Source of the DNA: Phenylobacterium sp. | Lineage (GTDB): Bacteria; Pseudomonadota; Alphaproteobacteria; Caulobacterales; Caulobacteraceae | DNA: 64,000 nucleotides | Assembly: GCF_013911965.1 (NCBI RefSeq) | Contig: NZ_JACESE010000008.1 | Location: 62,001-126,000, forward strand | Direction of reading: 5' to 3' | Shown here: positions 8,423 to 17,764 of the stretch, in pieces | Layout of the letters: every line of letters begins with the position of its first letter | Position numbering within the stretch: position 1 is the stretch's first letter | The notes under the pieces: generated by a model | Database searches by the model: none | Seen by the model: only the letters and a program-made list of their open reading frames with translations | Told to the model about the DNA's origin: nothing | Made by a program: the position numbers and the translations under genes

Positions 8423-9168
8423 GCCCTCCCCTCCCCCACGGCGACGCCCTGCGCGCCACCGGCCTCACCAAGCGCTTCAAGACCGGCCGCACCTATATCG
8501 AGGTGCTGAAGTCGGTGGACTTCGACGCCCGCCACGGCGACCTGACCATGGTCATGGGGCCGTCCGGCTCGGGCAAGTCGACCCTGGTCGCCTGCCTGTC
8601 GGGCCTGCTGCGGCCGGACGAGGGACAGGTCACCGCGCTGGGCCAGGACCTGTGGAACCTGAAGACGGCCCGGATCGACCGCTTCCGGCTCGACCACTGC
8701 GGCTTCATCTTCCAGGGCTTCAACCTGTTCTCGGCGCTTTCGGCCCTGGACCAGGTGACCACGGTGCTGAAGCACACCGGCCTCACCAAGGACGAGGCGC
8801 GCCGGCGGGCCCGCACGGCGCTGGAGGAGGTGGGCCTGGGTCACCGCCTGAACATGCGGCCGGCGGAGCTCTCCGGCGGCGAAAAGCAGCGCGTGGCCAT
8901 CGCCCGGGCGCTCGCCAAGTCGCCTCGCCTGCTCTTCGCCGACGAGCCCACCTCGGCGCTGGACGGCGAGAACGGCCAGATCGTCATCAAGCTGCTGCAG
9001 CGGGCCGCCAAGGCGCACGGGGCGGCGGTGATCTGCGTCACCCACGACCCAAGGCTCGAGGCTTACGCCGACCGCATCATCCACATCGAGGACGGCCGCA
9101 TCCTGGACGACCGGCGCACGGCGCACGGCTCCTCGGCCGCCCCGCAACCCTCCCTGATCGAGGCCTGA
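8419..9168 (+). CDS. ABC exporter ATP-binding subunit (DevA/LolD/MacB-like)
   Basis: A 249-residue ATPase of the MacB/LolD group. Walker A is GPSGSGKST, the Q-loop lies in FIFQGFNLFSALSALDQV, the signature is LSGGEKQRVAIARAL, Walker B is LLFADEPTSALD, and the switch histidine is in CVTHDPR. The ATG at 8419 overlaps the permease stop (ATGA), so the two are probably translated together. It should power the permease encoded just upstream, with the periplasmic adaptor encoded just downstream. Confidence 0.93.
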   Translation: MSPPLPHGDALRATGLTKRFKTGRTYIEVLKSVDFDARHGDLTMVMGPSGSGKSTLVACLSGLLRPDEGQVTALGQDLWNLKTARIDRFRLDHCGFIFQGFNLFSALSALDQVTTVLKHTGLTKDEARRRARTALEEVGLGHRLNMRPAELSGGEKQRVAIARALAKSPRLLFADEPTSALDGENGQIVIKLLQRAAKAHGAAVICVTHDPRLEAYADRIIHIEDGRILDDRRTAHGSSAAPQPSLIEA

Positions 9169-9173
9169 ACGAC

Positions 9174-10136
9174 ATGCCCGCCTTTTTCCGACGCAAGACC
9201 GTCTGGTTCGCCGCCGCCGCCGTCCTGGTGCTGGGCGGGGGCGCCTTCGTCCTCGCCAGCCAGGCGCAGGACAAGAAGGAAGCCGAAGCCGCCCAGGCGG
9301 CCAAGGCCGCGCCGCAGAGCCCCTTCGTCGCCATCGCCAACGGCAAGGCCGACGTGGAAGGCGGCCTGATCCAGGTCGCCGCCCGCAGCGCCGGCATCGT
9401 TCGCCAGGTCCTGGTCCAGGAAGGCGATCAGGTGAGCCAGGGACAGATCCTCGCCCGGCTCGAGGACGACGAGCCCCGACTGTCCGCGCAGCGCGCGGCC
9501 GCCGAGGTCGAGCAGGCGCGCGCCCAGATCGCGCTCACCCAGGTCGAGATCTCCACCGCCAACCGGGAGTACGAGCGGCTGAAGGCGCTCGCGCCCTCCA
9601 ACTTCGTCGCCGGCCAGAGGCTCGACCAGGCGCAGGATGCGATCCGCTCCGCCGAGGCCCGTCTGCGCGCCCAGCGGGCGGCCGTGGCGACCGCCGAGGC
9701 GAGGCTGGCCGAGGCCAACTACAATCTGGAGCTGACGGTGATCCGCGCGCCCGCCGACGGCACCATCGTGCGCCGCTACGCCAATCCGGGCTCGGGCGCC
9801 TCCACCCTGAACGTCTCGACCATGTTCGACCTGGAGCCCGCCGGCCAACGGATCGTCCGGGCCGAGATCGCCGAGGGCGCCCTGCCCCACGTGGAGGTCG
9901 GCCAGACGGTGCAGATCGCCTCCGAGGCCGATCCGGCCGAGACCTATCAGGGCAAGGTCATCCGCCGCGCCGCGGTGTTCGGCGCCCGCAAGCTGGTCTC
10001 CGACGACCCCACCGAGCGGACCGACGATCGCGTGGTCGAGGTGGTGGTCAGCGCCGACGGCGCGCCCTTCCTGGTGGGCCAGCGGGTGCTGGTGAAGTTC
10101 CTGCGCGAGGGGGCGCAGCTGGCCCAGGCGAGCTGA
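9174..10136 (+). CDS. HlyD/DevB-family periplasmic adaptor protein
   Basis: A 320-residue membrane-fusion protein with one N-terminal membrane anchor (VWFAAAAVLVLGGGAFVLA). A split lipoyl domain (residues about 55-95 and 185-215, GGLIQVAARSAGIVRQVLVQEGDQV and LTVIRAPADGTIVRRYANPG) brackets an alpha-helical hairpin rich in Gln, Ala and Glu. A beta-barrel domain follows. It should link the inner-membrane ABC complex to an outer-membrane channel. No TolC-type gene is present nearby. It starts 5 bases after the ATPase stop, completing a permease-ATPase-adaptor operon of unknown cargo. Confidence 0.9.
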   Translation: MPAFFRRKTVWFAAAAVLVLGGGAFVLASQAQDKKEAEAAQAAKAAPQSPFVAIANGKADVEGGLIQVAARSAGIVRQVLVQEGDQVSQGQILARLEDDEPRLSAQRAAAEVEQARAQIALTQVEISTANREYERLKALAPSNFVAGQRLDQAQDAIRSAEARLRAQRAAVATAEARLAEANYNLELTVIRAPADGTIVRRYANPGSGASTLNVSTMFDLEPAGQRIVRAEIAEGALPHVEVGQTVQIASEADPAETYQGKVIRRAAVFGARKLVSDDPTERTDDRVVEVVVSADGAPFLVGQRVLVKFLREGAQLAQAS

Positions 10137-10232
10137 GCGCCGCGCGCCGCAGCGCAGCAGCGCCTTGACGCCACAGGGTTTGGCCGCGCACAACCGCGCC
10201 CGATTTCCTTCACCTGATCTCGGGAGACTTCC

Positions 10233-11138
10233 ATGGCGGACATCCGCTTCGACGGCAAAGTGGCCATCGTGACCGGCGCGGGCGGCGGCCTGGGCCGTCA
10301 GCACGCCCTCGAACTGGCCCGGCGCGGCGCCAAGGTCGTGGTCAACGACCTGGGCGGTTCGGTCGACGGCTCGGGCGGCTCCTCGGCGGCGGCCGACGCC
10401 GTGGTCGAAGAGATCAAGGCGGCCGGCGGCGAAGCCATCTCCAACGGCTCCTCGGTCACCGACGACGCCGGCGTGGCCAACATGGTCAAGCAGACCATGG
10501 ACCAGTGGGGCCGCATCGACATCCTGGTCAACAACGCCGGCATCCTGCGCGACAAGACCTTCGCCAAGATGGAGATGGCCGACTTCGAACTGGTGGTGAA
10601 CGTCCACCTGATGGGCACGGTCAAGCCGACCAAGGCCGTCTGGGAGATCATGCGCGAGCAGAACTACGGCCGCATCGTCTGCACGACCTCCTCCTCGGGC
10701 CTCTACGGCAACTTCGGCCAGTCCAACTACGGCGCGGCCAAGCTCGGCGTCATCGGCTTCATGAACACGCTGCGCCTCGAGGGCCAGAAGAACAACATCC
10801 ACGTCAACGCCATCGCCCCGGTGGCCGCCACGCGGATGACCGAGAACCTGATGCCTCCCCAGGTGCTGGAGCGGCTGAAGCCGGAATACGTCACGCCGGG
10901 CGTCGTCTATCTCTGCTCGGAAGAGGCCCCCACGGGCGCCATCCTGACCGCCGGCGCCGGCGCCTTCGCGCTCGCCCGCATCTACGAGACCGAGGGCGTC
11001 TATCTCGGCGAGGGCGGCCTGTCGGTCGAAGAGGTGCGCGACAACTGGTCGAAGATCACCGACCCCGAAGGCCAGCAGGCCTACAACGCCGGCGGCGAGC
11101 AGAGCCAGAAGTTCTTCCGCAAGATGTCGGGCGGCTGA
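10233..11138 (+). CDS. Short-chain dehydrogenase, MFE-2/17-beta-HSD4-like
   Basis: A 301-residue NAD(P)-dependent SDR. The Rossmann motif is TGAGGGLG, NNAG is present, and the catalytic tetrad reads N...S(TSSSGLYG)...YxxxK (NYGAAK). The N-terminus RFDGKVAIVTGAGGGLGRQHALELARRGAKVVVNDLGGS and the long C-terminal region after the catalytic lysine are characteristic of the hydroxyacyl-CoA dehydrogenase domain of multifunctional enzyme 2. A role in beta-oxidation of fatty or sterol-like acyl-CoA is inferred. It has its own terminator, a Shine-Dalgarno GGGAGA and a TTGACG -35-like box at 10165. Confidence 0.88.
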   Translation: MADIRFDGKVAIVTGAGGGLGRQHALELARRGAKVVVNDLGGSVDGSGGSSAAADAVVEEIKAAGGEAISNGSSVTDDAGVANMVKQTMDQWGRIDILVNNAGILRDKTFAKMEMADFELVVNVHLMGTVKPTKAVWEIMREQNYGRIVCTTSSSGLYGNFGQSNYGAAKLGVIGFMNTLRLEGQKNNIHVNAIAPVAATRMTENLMPPQVLERLKPEYVTPGVVYLCSEEAPTGAILTAGAGAFALARIYETEGVYLGEGGLSVEEVRDNWSKITDPEGQQAYNAGGEQSQKFFRKMSGG

Positions 11139-11167
11139 TCCGCCTGAGCGTTCGGCCTATTCGCGAA

Positions 11168-11200
11168 CGGGCGGCCCCAGCGGCCGCCCGTTTTCGTTTT
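11168..11200 (+). terminator. Rho-independent terminator of the SDR gene
   Basis: A perfect 9-bp stem CGGGCGGCC (11168-11176) / GGCCGCCCG (11182-11190) with a 5-base loop, followed by TTTTCGTTTT. It lies 29 bases after the SDR stop codon. Confidence 0.9.
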
Positions 11201-11311
11201 GGGGCGCGGCCTGCGTGAATCCCCTTGCCTTGGCATAGGTTATCGCGCGTAACCTAGGCCCAAGGATGCGCCCGACAGAGGCGTCACCAATCGACATGGG
11301 GAGACGCCCGC

Positions 11312-12751
11312 GTGGCCCAGACAGACGCAGCCGCGGCTGCCACTTCGCGACAGCTGAAGCTGTCCACCATTCTTGCCTTCGCCTGCACCAGCCTGCCGCT
11401 GTCGGCGCTGACCATCGCCATGGCGGTCTATCTGCCCCGGCACTTCGCCGCCGAGATCGGCATCAGCCTGGCCGCCGTCGGCTCGGCCTTCGCCCTGGTG
11501 CGGCTGATCGACATTCCGCTCGACCCGCTGCTCGGCCTGGCCATGGACCGGACGCGGACGCGGTTCGGCCGCTACCGTCTGTGGACGGTGATCGGCGCGC
11601 CTGTCCTGATGCTGGCCATCTACATGCTGTTCATCTCGCCCTCGGGCAGCGTGAGCGGTCTGATCTTCTGGCTGCTGGTGCTCTATCTCGGCACCTCGAT
11701 CCTGCACCTCTCCCACGCCGCCTGGGCCGCGACTCTGGCGCCCAGGTACAATGATCGCTCGCGAGTCTTCGCCATCATGACCGCCGTCGGGGTGATGGGG
11801 TCTGTGCTGGTGCTGGGCATGCCCTTCCTGGTCGCCGCCCTGGGCATGGAGGAAGGCGCCGGCGTCCCGGCCATGGGCTGGTTCGTCCTGATGCTCACCC
11901 CCCTCGCCGTCTGGCTGGTGGTGGCGGTGACGCCCGAGAAGATCGCCCCCGACGTACCGGGCCAGCAGTTCCAGCTGAAGGAGTACTGGCGGCTGATCGT
12001 GCGCCCCTCCATGGGCCGCATCGTGCTGGCCGACCTCTGCCTGTCGCTCGGCCCGGGCTGGATGAGCGCCCTCTACCTCTTCTTTTTCACCGACAGCCGC
12101 GGCTTCACGACCAGCCAGGCCAGCGGCCTTCTCGGCGTCTACATCCTGGCGGGTTTCGCCGGCGCGCCCCTGCTCGGCCGCCTGGCCATGCGGATCAGCA
12201 AGCATCGGGCGGTGATGGTGGCGACGACGGGCTACGCGGTCTCGCTCGTCGTCCTGCCCTTCCTGCCCAAGGGAGACCTGCTGGTGGGCGCCTTCCAGAT
12301 GTTCACGGCCGGCTTCCTCGCCGCAGGCTTCCAGGTGCTGACGCGGGCCATGACGGCCGACGTCGCCGACGAGGTGCGGCTGGAGCAGGGCAAGGAACGC
12401 TCGGGCCTGCTGTACGCCATCACGACCCTGACCTCGAAGATCTCCGGGGCGCTGGCCATCTTCCTGACCTTCACGGTGCTGGAGCGCGTCGGCTACGAGG
12501 CCACCCACGGGGCGGTCAACACGCCCGAGGCGATCCGCGGCCTGGAACTCGCCTTCCTGATCGGCCCCATCGTCTTCGTCGCCCTGGGGGGCCTCTGCTT
12601 CATCGGATACAAGCTGGGCGAGGACGAGCACAGCCGCATCCGCGACGCGCTCGACGAACGCGACGCCCTCTACGACCAGGCGCCGGTGATCGACACGCTG
12701 GCCGGCGAGCCGTCCATCCCCACCCCGCTGGTCGAGCCCCGACAGAGCTGA
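11312..12751 (+). CDS. GPH-family MFS symporter (MelB-like), first of a tandem pair
   Basis: A 479-residue, 12-helix transporter starting at GTG behind GGGGAGA. LVRLIDIPLDPLLGLAMDRTRTRFGRYRLW is the glycoside-pentoside-hexuronide signature, including the Asp residues that bind the coupling cation in MelB. DRSRVF, LKEYWRLI and RLEQGKERSGLLYA also match the family. The neighbouring gene is a clear paralogue with the same order of motifs. No sugar-degrading enzyme is adjacent, so the substrate (glycoside or another solute) is open. The C-terminal 50 residues are hydrophilic. Confidence 0.85.
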   Translation: MAQTDAAAAATSRQLKLSTILAFACTSLPLSALTIAMAVYLPRHFAAEIGISLAAVGSAFALVRLIDIPLDPLLGLAMDRTRTRFGRYRLWTVIGAPVLMLAIYMLFISPSGSVSGLIFWLLVLYLGTSILHLSHAAWAATLAPRYNDRSRVFAIMTAVGVMGSVLVLGMPFLVAALGMEEGAGVPAMGWFVLMLTPLAVWLVVAVTPEKIAPDVPGQQFQLKEYWRLIVRPSMGRIVLADLCLSLGPGWMSALYLFFFTDSRGFTTSQASGLLGVYILAGFAGAPLLGRLAMRISKHRAVMVATTGYAVSLVVLPFLPKGDLLVGAFQMFTAGFLAAGFQVLTRAMTADVADEVRLEQGKERSGLLYAITTLTSKISGALAIFLTFTVLERVGYEATHGAVNTPEAIRGLELAFLIGPIVFVALGGLCFIGYKLGEDEHSRIRDALDERDALYDQAPVIDTLAGEPSIPTPLVEPRQS

Positions 12752-12880
12752 AATACCAGTGTTTTTTGATGGCGCCCGCTTGCGGAACCCCGCGCGCGGG
12801 CGTCTTCTTGCGCGCATAATCGCGCCGCCTCGCGGTTCCCCTCGGGACGACGCCAAAACGATAGATTTGGAGACGTTCCA

Positions 12881-14338
12881 GTGAATTCAGCCGCCAGGGG
12901 CGCGACAGCGTCCGCCGGGGCGGGACGCCTGTCCCTGCCCGCCGTCCTCGCCTTCTCCTCCACCGGCGTTCCCGTCACCGTCCTGGCCCTGGCGCTCGGC
13001 GTCTTCCTGCCGCGCTACTTCGCCGGCCATATCGGCATCAGCCTGGTGGCGGTGGGCGCAGCCTTCACTATCGTCCGCCTGATCGACATCGCCTTCGACC
13101 CCTTCATCGGCGCGGTGATGGACCGCACCCGCACGCCCATCGGCCGCTACCGCCCATGGATGATCGCCGGCGTCCCGGTGATGATGCTGGGGGTCTACAA
13201 GCTGTTCAACCCGCCGGTGGGCGCCGGTGAAGGCTATCTGATCCTCTGGCTGCTGGTGATCTATGCGGCCCTGTCGATCCTGACGCTCGCCCACGCCGCC
13301 TGGGCCGCGGCCATCGCCACCAGCTATCACGACCGCTCGCGCGTCTATGGCTGGATGCACGCGGTCGGCGTCGCCGGCTCGGTGGGCCTGCTGCTGCTGC
13401 CCGTGCTGACCGGCGGCCGCGTTGAACCCGGCACGGGCGAGAGCATGCCGACCATCGGCTGGATCATCATCATCGGCATTCCGCTGACCACGGCGCTCTG
13501 CGTGCTCTTCTCGCCGGAGAAGGTGGCGCCCAAGACGGCCCGCGAGACCTTCGACCTGAAGGAGTACTGGCAGGCGCTGAAGCGCCCCGAGATGGTCCGG
13601 CTGATCGCCGCCGACCTCGCCCTGGCGCTCGGCCCCGGCACGACGGCGGCGATCTACGTCTTCTTCTTCCACGACGCCAAGGGCTTCACCTACGCCGAAA
13701 CCTCGATCCTGCTGGTGCCCTTCATCGGCGCCGGCCTGCTGGGCGCTCCGGTCTGGGCGGCCATCGCCCAGAGGTTCGGCAAGCACCAGACCCTGATGGG
13801 GGCGGCGGTCTGCTACGCCGTCTTCCAGACCATCCTGATGGCCATTCCCAAGGCCCTGTTCGTCCCCACCGCGATCGGCATGTTCGCCGTGGGCTTCACC
13901 TCCAGCGCCTTCATCCTGCTGGTCCGGGCCATGGTCGCCGACGTCGGCGACGCCATCCGCCTGGAACAGGGCAAGGAGCAGGTCGGCCTGCTCTACGCCA
14001 TGGTGACCAGCACCCAGAAGGTGGGCGCGGCCATCTCGGTCGGCATCATCTTCCCGGTCCTGTCGCTGGTCGGCTACAACGCCGCCGACAATGCGGTGAA
14101 CACGCCCGAGGCCATCTTCGGCCTGGAGATGTGTTACCTCTTCGCGCCGATCGTCTTCGTGCTCGTCGGCGGCGCCTGCTTCTTCGGCTATGGGCTGAAC
14201 GCCGAGCGCCACGCCGAGATCCGCGAGAGGCTGGACGCCCGCGACCGCGCCATCGAGATGGAAGAGCCCATCACCGAAAGCCTCACCCTGTCGGCCACCC
14301 TGCCCGACGTGCCGGTGGAGCCCCGGCGCGCCGACTAG
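12881..14338 (+). CDS. GPH-family MFS symporter, second of a tandem pair
   Basis: A 485-residue paralogue of the preceding gene, also with a GTG start and GGAGA ribosome site. It shares the helix-2 signature LVRLIDIAFDPFIGAVMDRTRTPIGRYRPW, the AHAAWAAAIA segment, LKEYWQALKRPEM, RLEQGKEQVGLLYA and NTPEAIFGLE, so the pair arose by tandem duplication. The 129 bases between them contain no gene. The stop TAG shares a CTAG with the convergent mrp gene. Substrate unknown. Confidence 0.85.
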   Translation: MNSAARGATASAGAGRLSLPAVLAFSSTGVPVTVLALALGVFLPRYFAGHIGISLVAVGAAFTIVRLIDIAFDPFIGAVMDRTRTPIGRYRPWMIAGVPVMMLGVYKLFNPPVGAGEGYLILWLLVIYAALSILTLAHAAWAAAIATSYHDRSRVYGWMHAVGVAGSVGLLLLPVLTGGRVEPGTGESMPTIGWIIIIGIPLTTALCVLFSPEKVAPKTARETFDLKEYWQALKRPEMVRLIAADLALALGPGTTAAIYVFFFHDAKGFTYAETSILLVPFIGAGLLGAPVWAAIAQRFGKHQTLMGAAVCYAVFQTILMAIPKALFVPTAIGMFAVGFTSSAFILLVRAMVADVGDAIRLEQGKEQVGLLYAMVTSTQKVGAAISVGIIFPVLSLVGYNAADNAVNTPEAIFGLEMCYLFAPIVFVLVGGACFFGYGLNAERHAEIRERLDARDRAIEMEEPITESLTLSATLPDVPVEPRRAD

Positions 14339-15483
14339 GCCGGCTGACGCTCCAGCGCCAGGCGGACCCGTTCGGCCGCCTGGCGGAAGGCGCGCGCCGG
14401 GACGCTCTGCGGGGCGACGGCGGTCAGAGGCCGGCCGTCGTCGCAGGCCTGCCGCAGGGCCACGTCGATGGGGATCTCCGCCAGCAGGGGCACGCCCAGC
14501 CGCTCGGCCTCCCTGGCCGCGCCGCCCTGGCCGAAAATCGGGATCGGCGCGCCGGTCGAGGGATCGGCGAAATAGGCCATGTTCTCGATCACGCCCAGGA
14601 TCGGCGTGCCGGTCTTCTGGAACATGGAGGCCGCGCGGCGCACGTCGATCAGCGCCACCTCCTGCGGCGTGGAGACGATGACCACACCGTCGAGCTTCAT
14701 CTTCTGGATCAGGGTCAGCTGAATGTCGCCGGTGCCCGGCGGCAGGTCGACGACCAGAATGTCCAGCGGCGCCTCTTCCGAGCCCCAGGCCACCTCGTGC
14801 ATCATCTGGCGCACGGCCGAGGAGGCCATGGGACCGCGCCAGATCATCGGCGCATCCTCGTCCACCAGGAAGCCGATGGACATCACCTTCAGCCCCCAGG
14901 CTTCGAGGGGGATGAGCTTCTTCTCGGGATGGTATTCGGGATCGCCGTCGGCCCCGAGCATGCGGGGCGCGGAGGGGCCGTAGACGTCGGCGTCCAGCAG
15001 GCCCACCCGCAGGCCGAGCGCCGCGAAGGCCGCCGCGAGATTGACCGACGTGGTGGATTTGCCCACGCCGCCCTTGCCGCTGGCCACCGCGACCACGCGC
15101 CGCACATGCGGCGGACGAACGGCGTCCGCCGGCGGCGCGGGGCGGGCCTGGGGATCGGGCGCCAGCCGCGCGCCCTTGCGCACGCGGGTGACTCCCGGCG
15201 CCGGCGGCGGGGGTTCGGCGGAGCCCTCGGCGTTGGTCAGAACCACCTGGGCCCGCGCGACGCCCGGAACGCTCAAAAGCGCCTGTTCTGCGGCTTCCCG
15301 GACCGGGCCATAGGCCTCGAGCTGGCCAGCCGGAGCCTCCAGCATGAAGCCCGCCCGGTCCTCGCGCAGCACCAGGCCCTGCACCAGGCCCGCCTGCGCC
15401 AGGCCCTTGCCGGTTCGCGGATCGCGCACCTGGTCGAGGGCGGCCAGCACGGCGTCGCGATCGGGCTTGGGGGTCTGGTTCAT
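14335..15483 (-). CDS. mrp: Mrp/ApbC-family Fe-S cluster carrier ATPase
   Basis: A 382-residue P-loop protein with an N-terminal MIP18/DUF59 domain (residues 1-90) and a ParA/MinD-like ATPase. The deviant Walker A is SGKGGVGKST, DADVYGPS is the Mrp motif, and VVDLPPGTGD is Walker B. Mrp proteins hold a bridging 4Fe-4S cluster in a dimer and pass it to apo-enzymes. The usual CxxC after ENMxYF is absent: the sequence reads ENMAYFADPSTGAPIPIFG. Other alphaproteobacterial homologues also lack it. It ends on the CTAG shared with the second MFS gene. Confidence 0.93.
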   Translation of the reverse strand: MNQTPKPDRDAVLAALDQVRDPRTGKGLAQAGLVQGLVLREDRAGFMLEAPAGQLEAYGPVREAAEQALLSVPGVARAQVVLTNAEGSAEPPPPAPGVTRVRKGARLAPDPQARPAPPADAVRPPHVRRVVAVASGKGGVGKSTTSVNLAAAFAALGLRVGLLDADVYGPSAPRMLGADGDPEYHPEKKLIPLEAWGLKVMSIGFLVDEDAPMIWRGPMASSAVRQMMHEVAWGSEEAPLDILVVDLPPGTGDIQLTLIQKMKLDGVVIVSTPQEVALIDVRRAASMFQKTGTPILGVIENMAYFADPSTGAPIPIFGQGGAAREAERLGVPLLAEIPIDVALRQACDDGRPLTAVAPQSVPARAFRQAAERVRLALERQPA

Positions 15484-15637
15484 GTCGTCTTCGGCTTGCT
15501 TTGGCGGCTAGGGCGTCTCATATCCGGCTGACAGCGCCGGTTTACAAGTCCGCCTCGGCGGACCCACGATCGCGGCCGCGCCGAGACACGAGACGTCCCT
15601 AGAACGACGCGACCCAGAAAGACGACGCACAGAACGA

Positions 15638-16819
15638 ATGCCCTGGAATGACAATGTGAACCCCGGTCCCTGGGGGAATCCCCCGCCGCAAGGCGGTGGC
15701 GGCGGCGGCGCGGGAGGCCCGGGCGGACCGGGCGGACCCCGGCGGCCCGGACCTGGCGGCCCGCGCGGCCCCCAACCCGACCTCAACGCCCTGCTCGAAC
15801 GCCTGATGGCGCGGCTGCGCAACTTCTTCGGCGGCCCTGGCGGTGACGGTGTTCGCCCTGGCGCGGTGGCCGCCGTCGCCGGCGTGGCCTTCGCGCTCTG
15901 GGCGCTTTCGGGCTTCTACCTCGTGCAGCCCAACGAGCAGGCTGTGGTCACGACCTTCGGCTCCTACAGCCGCTCGGCGGGGCCGGGCCTCAACTACCAT
16001 CTGCCCGCGCCCATCGAGCGCGTGGAGAAGGTGGCGGTCACCTCGCTCAACCGCATCGACATCGGCGGCGCCGACGGCGCGGACGTGCCGGAAGAGAGCC
16101 TGATGCTGACCGGCGACGAGAACATCGTCGACCTGGACTTCAGCGTCACCTGGCGTGTGGCCGACGCGGCCCGCTACATCTTCACCATTCGCGATCCGGA
16201 AGAGGCGGTGAAGGCCGTCGCCGAGAGCGCCATGCGCGAGGTCGTCGGCCGCTCGGACCTTGAATCGATCCTGACCCGCGGCCGCGGCGAGGTGCAGGCC
16301 CAGGCCGCCGAGCTGATGCAGCAGACCCTGGATTCCTGGGGCGCGGGCGTGAGCGTGGTGGAAGTCCAGATCCGCAACGCCAACCCGCCGCAGGAAGTGG
16401 TCGGCGCCTTCCGCGAAGTGGCCAATGCCGGCCAGGACGCGGAGTCGGCGGTCAACGAGGCCAACACCTACCGCAACCGCGTGATCAACGAGGCCAAGGG
16501 CGACGCCGCGCGCATCGTCTCGGCCGCCGAGGGCTATCGCGAACAGGCGGTGCGTGAGGCGACCGGTGAAGCGTCGCGCTTCAACCAGATCTACGCCGAG
16601 TATCGCGCCGCCCCGGCCGTGACGCGCGAGCGTCTCTATATCGAGACCATGCAGAGGGTCCTGGAGAACTCCAACAAGGTGATCATCGACTCACAGGGCG
16701 CCACCGCCCCGATCATCCTGCCTCCGGACGTGTTCCGCCCGCGCGGCGCAGCCCCGGCCGCGCCGCAGGGCCCGGTGGCCACCGGCAACGAAGCGCCCGG
16801 CGCGAGGAACGCGCAATGA
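15638..16819 (+). CDS. hflK: HflK, FtsH-modulating membrane protein
   Basis: A 393-residue SPFH-domain protein. The glycine- and proline-rich N-terminus (residues 1-50) precedes a membrane helix (AVAAVAGVAFALWALSGFYLV) and the band-7 domain (LVQPNEQAVVTTFGSYSRSAGPGLNYHLPAPIE). A coiled coil with RNRVINEAKGDAARIVSAAEGYREQAV follows. With HflC it forms a large periplasmic cage around the FtsH protease and limits its access to membrane substrates. The stop overlaps hflC as ATGA. Confidence 0.95.
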   Translation: MPWNDNVNPGPWGNPPPQGGGGGGAGGPGGPGGPRRPGPGGPRGPQPDLNALLERLMARLRNFFGGPGGDGVRPGAVAAVAGVAFALWALSGFYLVQPNEQAVVTTFGSYSRSAGPGLNYHLPAPIERVEKVAVTSLNRIDIGGADGADVPEESLMLTGDENIVDLDFSVTWRVADAARYIFTIRDPEEAVKAVAESAMREVVGRSDLESILTRGRGEVQAQAAELMQQTLDSWGAGVSVVEVQIRNANPPQEVVGAFREVANAGQDAESAVNEANTYRNRVINEAKGDAARIVSAAEGYREQAVREATGEASRFNQIYAEYRAAPAVTRERLYIETMQRVLENSNKVIIDSQGATAPIILPPDVFRPRGAAPAAPQGPVATGNEAPGARNAQ

Positions 16820-17706
16820 ACCGTCGCTACATCCCCTACCTGATCGGCGCCGTCGTCGTTCTGATCGTCCTGGCCAACACCTTCTTCGTTGTGAACCAGC
16901 GCGAGCAGGCGGTCGTGGTCCGCCTGGGCGACCCGGTCCGGGTGATCAACGCCGGCCCTGAGACCGCCGCCGGCCTGAAGATGAAGGTCCCCTTCCTCGA
17001 GCAGGTGCTGACCTTCGACAAGCGCAACCTCGCCCTCGAAACCGAGGAGGAGGAGATCATCGCCGCCGACCAGGAGCGCCTGGTGGTCGACGCCTTCATC
17101 CGCTACCGGATCGAGGATCCGCTGCAGTACTACCGCACCCTGCGCGACGACCGCACGGCCCGCGACCGCATCCAGCGGCTGGTCAACTCCTCGCTTCGGC
17201 AGGTGCTGGGTTCGGCGACGTCGAACGACATCATCTCCGGCGCCCGCAGCGGCGTGATGCAGCGGACCCTGGCCGATGTGAAGGCCCGGGCCGACTCCTC
17301 GCGGCTGGGCATCGCCGTCATCGACGTGCGCATCCGCCGCGCCGACCTGCCGGAGGCCAACCAGGCGGCCGTCTATCGTCGGATGGAGACCTCTCGTCAG
17401 CAGGAAGCCGCCCAGGTCCGCGCCGTCGGCGAACAGCAGAAGCGCGAGATCATCGCCAACGCCGACAAGGAAGTGACGATCACGCTCGCGACCGCCCAGG
17501 AACAGGCCGACCAGATTCGAGGCGAGGGCGACGCCCAGCGCACGCGGATCTACGCCCAGAGCTTCGGCCGCGATCCCGGCTTCGCCTCCTTCTACCGTTC
17601 GATGCAGGCCTATGAGGCCTCCATCGGCCAGGGGGACGCCACCATGGTGCTGTCGCCCGACAGCCAGTTCTTCCGCTATTTCGAGCGGGGACCGGGCGCC
17701 CGCTGA
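16816..17706 (+). CDS. hflC: HflC, FtsH-modulating membrane protein
   Basis: A 296-residue partner of HflK. One N-terminal helix (YLIGAVVVLIVLANTFFVV) is followed by the SPFH domain (NQREQAVVVRLGDPVRVI) and the conserved IDVRIRRADLPEANQAAVYRRM segment, then a helix-rich tail. It is translated from an ATG overlapping the hflK stop and ends just before a strong terminator, so hflKC form a two-gene unit. Confidence 0.95.
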   Translation: MNRRYIPYLIGAVVVLIVLANTFFVVNQREQAVVVRLGDPVRVINAGPETAAGLKMKVPFLEQVLTFDKRNLALETEEEEIIAADQERLVVDAFIRYRIEDPLQYYRTLRDDRTARDRIQRLVNSSLRQVLGSATSNDIISGARSGVMQRTLADVKARADSSRLGIAVIDVRIRRADLPEANQAAVYRRMETSRQQEAAQVRAVGEQQKREIIANADKEVTITLATAQEQADQIRGEGDAQRTRIYAQSFGRDPGFASFYRSMQAYEASIGQGDATMVLSPDSQFFRYFERGPGAR

Positions 17707-17731
17707 TCGGCGGGTTCAGAACCAGACGAAG

Positions 17732-17764
17732 CGGCCTCCGATCATCCGATCGGGGGCCGTTTTC
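17732..17764 (+). terminator. Rho-independent terminator of hflKC
   Basis: CGGCCTCCGAT (17732-17742) pairs with ATCGGGGGCCG (17749-17759) with one wobble, followed by TTTT. It lies 25 bases after hflC, and its tail overlaps the last codon of the convergent HAD gene. Confidence 0.88.
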
